This document shows, in pieces, positions 25,032-30,846 of a stretch of 30,846 bases of DNA. The stretch comes from an uncultured Ruminococcus sp. (GTDB taxonomy: Bacteria > Bacillota > Clostridia > Oscillospirales > Ruminococcaceae), in the NCBI GenBank assembly GCA_947589205.1, contig CANQCJ010000002.1, forward strand, positions 1-30,846, in the 5' to 3' direction. The first letter of the stretch is position 1, and every line of letters starts with the position of its first letter. Below the pieces are notes generated by a model that had not been told where the DNA came from, made no database searches, and worked only from the letters and a program-made list of their open reading frames with translations. Position numbers and translations under genes: made by a program.

Positions 25032-25889
25032 ATGCTGTATTATCAAGGGCCGCGCCCGATGCTCTGTCTGCCGGACGACGAATATTCGCTTATAGAAATT
25101 TTCACATTTGCCTATTTGCAGGACGCTGACGGTATTTGCAAAAGGCTCGCCTCGCAGATCGCCGCAAAAAGCGAATACAGCGCGATAAAATATAACTATT
25201 CCGACACTCTGGATAAGTTTTTAAAACGCACTCATACAGACGCGCTTATCGCTAATACAGACGATATTCCGGAATACCGTATGCTGGAAATGATATCGCT
25301 TATCGGAGAAAATTCATCATATTATCCGCTTATGGTATTTATAGGAAAAAACATTAACAGCATTATAACCGACTGCTGCGGGCGGTATGGTATGAAAATT
25401 TTTCACATACAGCTTCCCAACAGCATGGAGCACTCCGCGGCGGCAGTATCGCAGTACGTTGCGTCAAACGTCCTGAACCCCGAAATATACCTGCGCAAGA
25501 TAAGCGACTGTCTTATTTTCACGTTAAGGCTGATGAACTGTGATGAAACGCGCGTGGGATTTTCTCACTTGGTCGACGCGGCGCTGAATATACTGCTTAA
25601 TCCTTACGCGAAATATCCGATAATGCAGCTTTACGCAAGGATCGGAGAAGGTCAGGGCGTTAAGCCTATGGCGATGCACAACCGCATTAAAAGGATAACC
25701 GACAAGGCGTATGAAGCTATGGACGAGACGACGCGGAGGCTTATATTCTTTGATGATCCGGACGGCTCCCGCCGAGCAGAGCCTGTAGATTTTATATACG
25801 CCGCGGCAAGACTCGCTTCCGGTCCATGCCGCAAATGTATCAGGTATATCACGGATAACCCGCTCATACCCGGCATTGCGGAATTTTAA
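25032..25889 (+). CDS. Possible divergent Spo0A-like protein (degenerate receiver plus Spo0A_C-like region)
   Basis: Predicted 285-aa protein, not confidently recognised. The N-terminal half (about 1-130) has alternating hydrophobic strands and helices as in a receiver domain. The segment DALIANTDDIPEYRMLEMISLI aligns in pattern with the DLI..D...P motif, but Asp at the phosphorylation site seems lost. The C-terminal part (about 170-285) resembles the Spo0A DNA-binding domain in pattern: GFSHLVDAALNIL, then QLYARIGEGQGVKPMAMHNRIKRITDKAYEAM, like the ...LY..IA....T...VE..IR.AI segment. The start lies only 5 nt after the phosphofructokinase stop. No sporulation neighbours are present. An alternative is a purely clostridial unknown protein. 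Confidence 0.45.
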   Translation: MLYYQGPRPMLCLPDDEYSLIEIFTFAYLQDADGICKRLASQIAAKSEYSAIKYNYSDTLDKFLKRTHTDALIANTDDIPEYRMLEMISLIGENSSYYPLMVFIGKNINSIITDCCGRYGMKIFHIQLPNSMEHSAAAVSQYVASNVLNPEIYLRKISDCLIFTLRLMNCDETRVGFSHLVDAALNILLNPYAKYPIMQLYARIGEGQGVKPMAMHNRIKRITDKAYEAMDETTRRLIFFDDPDGSRRAEPVDFIYAAARLASGPCRKCIRYITDNPLIPGIAEF

Positions 25890-25901
25890 CAGCTTGAAAA
25901 C

Positions 25902-25936
25902 AAGGACTGCCGTATTAAAAAACCGCGGCGGTCCTT
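25902..25936. repeat. Stem-loop between the Spo0A-like and oxidoreductase genes
   Basis: AAGGACTGCCG (25902-25912) pairs with CGGCGGTCCTT (25926-25936), an 11-bp stem with one wobble and a 13-nt A-rich loop. On the plus strand no T-run follows. It sits 20 nt before the oxidoreductase start and could be a processing site or partial terminator. Confidence 0.6.
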
Positions 25937-25956
25937 TGCGATATTGGAGGTATATT

Positions 25957-26934
25957 ATGAAAAAATTCAATTGGGGAATAATCGGCACAGGCAGGATAGC
26001 AAATACCTTCGCTCAGGCTCTTGCCGGCTGCGGGGAGGCGGTATGCTATGCCGCCGCTTCGAGAACAAGAGAAAAAGCGGAAGCCTTTGCGCAAAAATAC
26101 GGCTTTGAAAAAAGCTATGGGAGCTACAAGGAGCTTGCCGAGGACGAAAATGTCGACGTCGTTTACATCGCGACCCCGATGAGCTGTCATTACGGCGACG
26201 CTCTGCTTTGCATAAAAAACGGCAAAAACGTCCTATGCGAAAAATCCGCCGCGCTAAGCTTATCTCAGCTCGATGAGATGTTGAAAGCCGCAAATGAGAA
26301 CAACGTCTTTTTCATGGAAGCCATGTGGATGAAATGCCGCCCGGTCTACCTTAAAGCTCTTGAATGGGCAAAACGGATAGGCAGGATAGAATATATCAAA
26401 GCGGATTTTTGCAATCTGGTGCAGTACGACCCGAAGGACAGACTGTTCGACCCGGGCTGCGGCGGCGGCGCGCTGCTCGATCTTGCCGTTTACCCGCTGA
26501 CGCTCGCTTACGATTTTCTCGGCGAGCCGGAGGAAATAATAACCGCCGCCCATATAGGACGCGGCGGGGTAGACCTAAGCAACAGCATCATGCTCAAATA
26601 TAACAACGCGGCGGCTTCTCTAAACAGCAGCTTCGAGATACCCAACAACAACAGCGCGCTGATTTCCGCAGAAAACGGAATGATAATTTTCTCCGACTGG
26701 TTTTTCTGCACCTCAAGGGCAGCGCTTTGCGACAGAGACGGAAAAGAGCTGGAGGTATTCGATAAGCCGAACGAGATAAACGGCTATGAATACGAGATAA
26801 GAGAGGTCTGCCGCTGTCTGTCGGAAGGCATAAGAGAAAGCCCGCTCGTTCCGCACAGCTCTACAAGAGCGGTCATGCGGATAATGGACAAATGCCGCGC
26901 CGACTGGGGTATGCGCTATCCGCAGGAAAAATAA
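25957..26934 (+). CDS. Gfo/Idh/MocA-family NAD(P)-dependent oxidoreductase
   Basis: Predicted 326-aa dehydrogenase. The Rossmann motif GIIGTGRIANTF (about residues 7-18) is followed by VDVVYIATPMSCHY and the family EKP-like LCEKSAALS, here with Ser after the Lys. The C-terminal alpha/beta domain has GGGALLDLAVYPLTLAYDFLG, resembling trans-1,2-dihydrobenzene-1,2-diol dehydrogenase-like or sugar dehydrogenase members. The frame extends 27 residues further upstream, but the ATG at 25957 is chosen because TGGAGG lies 6 nt before it and the fold starts here. Substrate cannot be told. It ends the plus-strand operon before a strong terminator. Confidence 0.9.
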   Translation: MKKFNWGIIGTGRIANTFAQALAGCGEAVCYAAASRTREKAEAFAQKYGFEKSYGSYKELAEDENVDVVYIATPMSCHYGDALLCIKNGKNVLCEKSAALSLSQLDEMLKAANENNVFFMEAMWMKCRPVYLKALEWAKRIGRIEYIKADFCNLVQYDPKDRLFDPGCGGGALLDLAVYPLTLAYDFLGEPEEIITAAHIGRGGVDLSNSIMLKYNNAAASLNSSFEIPNNNSALISAENGMIIFSDWFFCTSRAALCDRDGKELEVFDKPNEINGYEYEIREVCRCLSEGIRESPLVPHSSTRAVMRIMDKCRADWGMRYPQEK

Positions 26935-26952
26935 GAACGAGCTGTAAGCCTC

Positions 26953-26991
26953 GGCATTCCCGCTTAAATGTGAGAATGCCTTTGTTTTTTT
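26953..26991 (+). terminator. Strong intrinsic terminator after the oxidoreductase gene
   Basis: GGCATTC (26953-26959) pairs with GAATGCC (26974-26980), extended inward by further pairs with one mismatch. TTTG and seven T follow (26981-26991). It ends the operon that begins at the chemoreceptor. Confidence 0.88.
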
Positions 26992-27074
26992 GCTAAATTC
27001 AAGCATACGCGTTTTAGAAAATTTAAAACGGCAAAAAACAAAAGCGTGCAGACCCCGCAGACGGCGATCTCCAT
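26964..27074 (-). CDS. Candidate 36-aa hydrophobic small protein
   Basis: A short minus-strand frame encodes a peptide with one membrane-type segment (residues about 4-22, containing CGVCTLLFFAVLNFL) and a basic tail (KRV, KKQRHSH). It has an AGGGG site 10 nt before the ATG. The remaining gap to the unfoldase gene (27075-27238) shows no gene. Support is limited to composition and the ribosome binding site; overlap of its 3' end with the terminator stem argues some caution. Confidence 0.3.
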   Translation of the reverse strand: MEIAVCGVCTLLFFAVLNFLKRVCLNLAKKQRHSHI

Positions 27075-27238
27075 AAATTATCAGCCCCTTGTCGAAAAAT
27101 ATCGGAATATGCTCTCATTACAGATTATTGCTTTAAGCTTCAAAATGCTAATGAATATAAATATTTGTCCGCTGCATAGTATGTAAAATAACGGTCAAGA
27201 ATAGATATAAATATTACCACGAAGGGGCGAGATAATAT

Positions 27239-29563
27239 ATGGGAAGCTTTGATATGTCGGCATATACCTCCAAAGCCCGCGAAGCTGTGAGCCTTGCGGC
27301 GGAATGCGCGGGCGCGTGGGGACACACCTATGTCGGCAGCGAACATCTTCTGTTAGCGCTTACCCGCATGAGCGGCTGTACGGCGGCGCAGATACTGAAA
27401 AAGCACGGCGTTACGCTCAGAAAGACCGAGGAAAAGCTTGAATATCTTATAGGGCGCGGCACGCCGTGCCGATTGAGCTTGAACGATCTTACGCCGTCGA
27501 GCATAAATATCCTTAAGGGCGCGGTAACGCTGTCTGCGGGAATGAAAAACGGCGCCTGCGGTACGGAATTTATTCTTGCGCTTATCCTGCGGCAAAGCAA
27601 ATGCTGCGCCGTTAAGATATTGAGATCTATGAACGTCAACCTTAACAGGATATACTCCGACTGCGTAGGAACGAACGAGCTTATCGCTGAGACGACCGAA
27701 CCTGCCGTGCGGCTCAAAAAGCTGGAGCAATTCGGCAGAGAGCTTACCTCACGCTCCGCCTGCGCAGGCTTCGACCCGCTCATAGGCCGCGAGGAGGAGC
27801 TTAAACAGACCGCCGAGATACTTTGCAGGCGCAGAAAAAACAATCCCTGTCTTGTCGGCGAAGCCGGCGTCGGAAAGACGGCGGTCGCGGAGGGGCTGGC
27901 TTACAAGATAATGACCGGAGACGTGCCGGACGCGCTTTTGGGAAAGCGGATATTTGAGCTGGAGCTTACAAACCTGCTTGCGGGAGCAAAGTACCGCGGA
28001 GATTTTGAGGAACGGCTGAAGGAGTGCATAGAAGAAGCCGTCAGCGCGGGAAACGTCATACTTTTTATAGACGAGCTGCACAACATCATGGGAGCGGGCG
28101 CGGCGGAGGGCGCGATAGACGCGGCGAATATACTAAAGCCGTCTCTTGCGCGCGGTCAGCTCAAAATAATCGGCGCGACGACCTTTGACGAATACCGCAA
28201 AACGATAGAAAAAGACCCCGCTGTCGACAGACGCTTTCAGCGGATAAATATTGAAGAGCCGACTGCCGAACAGACCGAAAGGATCCTGCTCGGTCTTGCC
28301 GAAAGATATTCCTCTCACCACAAGATACGCATAGAACCGAAAGAGATCTCGCTTGCCGTAAGGCTTGCGGACAGGTATATAAACGACTATCATTTTCCCG
28401 ACAAGGCTATAGACCTGCTCGATGAAGCCTGCGCGGCTCAGGCGGCGGAGGGAAGCCGCGAAATAAACGTCAACCGCGCGTTTGACGATCTCTTTGCCGG
28501 CAGGATAGACAGAAGCAAATATATCCAAGCCGCTTCCTCAGCCTCCTACCCGAAGCTGAGCGAACGGGTGCTTTGCGAAATTACCTCCCGAAGGACCGGC
28601 ATACCCTGCGGAGCTATCTCGCGCGACGAGAACGAACGGCTGCTTTCTCTTGAAGAGGATATAGAAAACGAGGTGTTCGGTCAGAGCGAGGCGGTGCGGC
28701 AGGTCTGCTCGGCGGTCAGACGGCTTCGTCTCGGACTAAGCGGCAAAAACCGCCCGGCGGGAAGCTTTGTCTTTATCGGCAAAAGCGGCGTCGGAAAGAC
28801 CCTGCTCGCCAAGACCCTCGCGCAAAAGCTTTTTCTGCGCCGCGATTCGCTGATACGTCTTGACATGAGCGAATATATGGAACGCCACAGCGTTTCGGGA
28901 CTTATCGGCGCGCCCGCCGGCTATGTGGGTTACGAGGAGGGCGGCAGACTTACCGAACAGATACGCCGCAGACCCTACTCGGTGGTGCTGTTCGACGAGA
29001 TAGAAAAGGCTCACCCGGATATATTCAATCTCCTGCTGCAAATTTTAGAGGACGGCTGCCTTACCGATTCTATGGGAAGAAGAGTAAGCTTTTCAAACGC
29101 GTTCATTATCCTGACCACAAACGCCGGAATGAGCGATGAGGGAGAAAAGCACGCTCTCGGCTTCGGCGAAAAAGACGAGAGCATAAACAAGCGCGCGCTT
29201 GCTTCTCTTAAAAAAACGCTGTCGCCGGAGCTGTTGGGCAGGATAGACGAAATAATCGCTTTTAATGCCCTCGATAAAAACGCCCTCGAGCTTGCCGCGG
29301 AAAAAGAGCTTGCTTCGCTTAAAAGCCGTCTTGCGGCTATCGGCTGCGAGCTGGAATTTTCTCCAGAAAGCGCGCGGAGGATCGCCGAGCAGTGTATAAA
29401 AAACGGCGTCTGCGAAGCGCGCGAGATAAGAAAGACGGTAAGAAGAGAAGCGGAAAATCCCATAAGCGATATGATATTGCAGCTTAACGCAAAAAAATTC
29501 ACGATCGCTCTTGAAAACAACAGGATCGTCGCGCTTTGCGAAAAAAATATAAAATGCTCTTGA
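27239..29563 (+). CDS. ClpC/ClpA-type AAA+ unfoldase with shortened middle domain
   Basis: Predicted 774-aa ATPase that unfolds proteins for ClpP. Two Clp_N repeats occupy about residues 5-145. The first AAA module has Walker A GEAGVGKT (about 206) and Walker B FIDELHN (about 275). The second has GKSGVGKT (about 512), VVLFDEIEKAH (about 581) and an LGF tripeptide (about 639) placed where ClpP-binding [LIV]G[FL] loops occur. Between modules only about 60 residues separate DEACA from RRTGIP, against about 90 in Bacillus ClpC, and no UVR coiled-coil motif is seen. The length is nearer ClpA. No ctsR, mcsA or mcsB adjoin. AAGGGG precedes the start. ClpC with a reduced middle domain is the best label. 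Confidence 0.88.
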   Translation: MGSFDMSAYTSKAREAVSLAAECAGAWGHTYVGSEHLLLALTRMSGCTAAQILKKHGVTLRKTEEKLEYLIGRGTPCRLSLNDLTPSSINILKGAVTLSAGMKNGACGTEFILALILRQSKCCAVKILRSMNVNLNRIYSDCVGTNELIAETTEPAVRLKKLEQFGRELTSRSACAGFDPLIGREEELKQTAEILCRRRKNNPCLVGEAGVGKTAVAEGLAYKIMTGDVPDALLGKRIFELELTNLLAGAKYRGDFEERLKECIEEAVSAGNVILFIDELHNIMGAGAAEGAIDAANILKPSLARGQLKIIGATTFDEYRKTIEKDPAVDRRFQRINIEEPTAEQTERILLGLAERYSSHHKIRIEPKEISLAVRLADRYINDYHFPDKAIDLLDEACAAQAAEGSREINVNRAFDDLFAGRIDRSKYIQAASSASYPKLSERVLCEITSRRTGIPCGAISRDENERLLSLEEDIENEVFGQSEAVRQVCSAVRRLRLGLSGKNRPAGSFVFIGKSGVGKTLLAKTLAQKLFLRRDSLIRLDMSEYMERHSVSGLIGAPAGYVGYEEGGRLTEQIRRRPYSVVLFDEIEKAHPDIFNLLLQILEDGCLTDSMGRRVSFSNAFIILTTNAGMSDEGEKHALGFGEKDESINKRALASLKKTLSPELLGRIDEIIAFNALDKNALELAAEKELASLKSRLAAIGCELEFSPESARRIAEQCIKNGVCEAREIRKTVRREAENPISDMILQLNAKKFTIALENNRIVALCEKNIKCS

Positions 29564-29588
29564 AAAATTATTCAAAATAGGTTATAAT
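29560..29588 (+). promoter_or_regulatory. Sigma-A promoter of the DUF1858 gene
   Basis: -35 TTGAAA (29560-29565) and -10 TATAAT (29583-29588) are spaced by 17 nt. The -35 box overlaps the stop codon of the Clp gene. The small gene starts at 29610 after AAGAGGTG, giving a very short leader. Confidence 0.85.
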
Positions 29589-29609
29589 AAAAGCAAGAGG
29601 TGAAAAATC

Positions 29610-29813
29610 ATGTCGTTTAAAGTAAATGAAGACACAATTATCGGCGATATAATGGACGCTGATGAGAGCACTGCCGAATATTTCCTTGAAATGGGAATGC
29701 ACTGTCTTTTCTGCCCCTCCTCGCGCGGAGAAACAGTCAAGCAGGCGTGCGAGGTACACGGAGCAGACTGCAATGAGCTTATAAACAAGCTCAACGCACA
29801 CTTCGGCGAATGA
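29610..29813 (+). CDS. Small DUF1858 (hybrid-cluster-associated redox disulfide) protein
   Basis: Predicted 67-aa protein. The family signature is clear: VNEDTIIGDIMDADESTAEYFLEMGMHCLFCP with a CxxC pair (HCLFCP), the pattern of the ScdA_N-like redox-disulfide family often found near hybrid cluster protein and other redox enzymes. The CxxC suggests thiol redox or Fe-S binding. It has a good AAGAGGTG site and its own promoter, and is followed by a long stem-loop, so it is probably a separate transcript. Partners are not visible in the window. Confidence 0.9.
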   Translation: MSFKVNEDTIIGDIMDADESTAEYFLEMGMHCLFCPSSRGETVKQACEVHGADCNELINKLNAHFGE

Positions 29814-29818
29814 ACCGT

Positions 29819-29871
29819 TTTTAAGAAAACGCGGCGGGGTCTTAACAGCTTCGCCGCAGCTTTTCTTAAAA
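29819..29871. terminator. Long stem-loop after the DUF1858 gene
   Basis: TTTTAAGAAAA (29819-29829) pairs perfectly with TTTTCTTAAAA (29861-29871), and inside GCGGCG (29831-29836) pairs with CGCCGC (29852-29857). The inner GC stem followed by AGC and T4 resembles a terminator for the small gene. The A/T-rich outer arms make it nearly symmetric. It ends 8 nt before the next start. Confidence 0.65.
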
Positions 29872-29879
29872 CAGATACT

Positions 29880-30575
29880 ATGAACAAACGGCTGGAGCTT
29901 TGCGCTAAAATGGTGGAAGAAAGCAGACGAGGCGATAACGCCGCCGCTGCGGATATAGGCGCGGATCACGGGTATCTTGCCTGCGCGCTCGTTGAAAGCG
30001 GCGTATGCGAACGCGCGGTCGCTTCGGACATAAATCCGCTTCCGCTCGAAAGCGCGGGAAAAACCGTAGAAGCCTGCGGGCTTAACGATAAGATAACGCT
30101 CGTTCTGTCGGACGGACTGAGAAGCGTTCCCCTCGACGGGATAACGCATATCATCTGCGCGGGAATGGGCGGAGAGCTTATAGCGAGGATAATTCTTGAA
30201 TGTGAGCGGGCAAGGGACTGCACGCTTATTTTACAGCCTATGACAAAGGCTGACAGACTGAGAAAAGCTTTGTTTGAAAACGGCTTTTACATAAGCCGCG
30301 AGACCGCCTGCCGCGACGGCAGATTTGTCTACCCGGTCATCTGCGCGGAGTATTCGCCGGAGAAGATAGACTATGCCTGCGATGAAATTTATCTTTATGC
30401 CGGAAGAATAGACCCGAGAGAGCTTGACGGCGGACTGTACCTAAAACGCACCGCCGCAAAGCTCGAAAAAGCTGCGGCGGGTATCGAAAGAGGCGAAAAC
30501 GCGGAAGAAAAACAGGCGTTATATCTGCGCGCCGCCGCGCGGAAATTATACGAAAAAGCAGGTGAAGGCATATGA
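29880..30575 (+). CDS. trmK: tRNA (adenine-22-N1)-methyltransferase TrmK
   Basis: Predicted 231-aa SAM-dependent enzyme that makes N1-methyladenosine at position 22 of bacterial tRNAs. The SAM-binding motif is AADIGADHGYLACAL (about residues 23-37), then ASDINPLPLESA, HIICAGMGGELIARI and LILQPMTKADRLRKAL, all in TrmK order. The C-terminal part is coiled-coil-like (AAAKLEKAAAG...). No ribosome binding site precedes the ATG, which follows the stem-loop by 8 nt; the family starts at MNKRLEL, so the start is likely right. It overlaps the Nif3-like gene by ATGA, a pairing common in Firmicutes. Confidence 0.93.
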   Translation: MNKRLELCAKMVEESRRGDNAAAADIGADHGYLACALVESGVCERAVASDINPLPLESAGKTVEACGLNDKITLVLSDGLRSVPLDGITHIICAGMGGELIARIILECERARDCTLILQPMTKADRLRKALFENGFYISRETACRDGRFVYPVICAEYSPEKIDYACDEIYLYAGRIDPRELDGGLYLKRTAAKLEKAAAGIERGENAEEKQALYLRAAARKLYEKAGEGI

Positions 30576-30846
30576 CGTACTTAAAGGATATTTACAAATT
30601 TATAGATGAAAACGCGCCCTATTCGCTTCAGGAAAGCTATGACAACAGCGGAATGAACGTCCGCTTTGACGGCAAGCCGATAGAACGCGCTCTTGTCGCG
30701 CTCGATATTACCAATGAGATAATAGAAGAAGCTCGTGAAAAAAACGCGCAGCTCATAGTGACCCACCACCCGGTCATATTTCGCGCAAAAAAAACGCTCG
30801 ACTCAAACGACCCTGCGGTAAAGCTCTGTATTTACGGCATTTCGGC
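30572..30846 (+). CDS. Nif3-like dinuclear metal centre protein (YqfO family), cut by the window end
   Basis: The first 91 codons of a Nif3/YqfO family protein are visible. They show ESYDNSGMNV (family ESWDNxGLxVG), ALVALDITNEIIEEA, and LIVTHHPVIFR with the paired His that bind one metal. Family members form hexameric toroids, and their exact function is debated. The ATG overlaps the trmK stop (ATGA), so translation is coupled; GGTGAAGG lies just upstream. The 3' end is outside the window. Confidence 0.93.
   Translation, partial: MTYLKDIYKFIDENAPYSLQESYDNSGMNVRFDGKPIERALVALDITNEIIEEAREKNAQLIVTHHPVIFRAKKTLDSNDPAVKLCIYGIS

Noticed and set aside
27100..27238. CtsR operator before the Clp gene
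   Set aside because: Only a single GGTCAA word is present; the tandem heptad repeat is missing. No clear sigma-A promoter could be fixed either.

Overview
The window looks like a chromosomal segment from a low-to-mid GC Gram-positive anaerobe of the class Clostridia. Oscillospirales-like gut relatives are plausible, but that rank is inference. The clues are near-consensus sigma-A promoters and AGGAGG-type ribosome binding sites, a diderm-style type IV pilus set with oversized minor pilins, lysine/meso-DAP synthesis through DapL, a LUD-domain protein, a Lys-type PfkA phosphofructokinase, a ClpC/ClpA-type AAA+ protein, a TrmK-Nif3 pair and a probable divergent Spo0A-like protein. There are no rRNA or tRNA genes, CRISPR arrays, prophage genes or transposases that I can see.

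Region 1 (1-9750) is the type IV pilus locus. A prepilin peptidase on the plus strand lies at the window edge and its 5' end is replaced by a perfect 35-bp fold-back. It converges on a minus-strand operon across a shared terminator. From promoter to end the operon reads pilC, a pilM-pilN fusion, pilO, an 864-aa PilX-like protein, and two large pseudopilins with type IV prepilin signals. The operon has one clear promoter (9721-9749) and an untranslated leader of about 165 nt that can fold into a stacked stem structure. No pilB, pilT or short major pilin gene is present.

Region 2 (9891-19760) is a run of minus-strand housekeeping genes. carA is followed by an uninterrupted carB-dapF fusion (1352 codons), then dapL, recG, a LUD-domain protein and an unknown membrane protein. 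dapF and dapL encode consecutive steps of meso-diaminopimelate synthesis, so the operon ties carbamoyl phosphate supply to cell-wall and lysine precursor supply. Two intergenic gaps (13201-13275 and 19826-19923) hold related fold-back repeats.

Region 3 (19949-21709) has a purine nucleoside phosphorylase and a secreted or anchored NodB-type polysaccharide deacetylase on the minus strand. Region 4 (21809-26934, plus strand) starts from a sigma-A promoter and holds a chemoreceptor, a phosphofructokinase, a probable Spo0A-like regulator and a Gfo/Idh/MocA oxidoreductase, ended by a strong terminator. Region 5 (27239-30846, plus strand) has a ClpC/ClpA-type unfoldase with a shortened middle domain, a small DUF1858 redox-disulfide protein with its own promoter, trmK, and the 5' part of a Nif3-like gene cut by the window end.

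The observations most worth checking are the CarB-DapF fusion, the PilM-PilN fusion beside the giant PilX-like protein, the structured leader of the pilus operon, the divergent Spo0A-like protein, and the fold-back at the left edge, which probably marks an assembly or amplification artefact.
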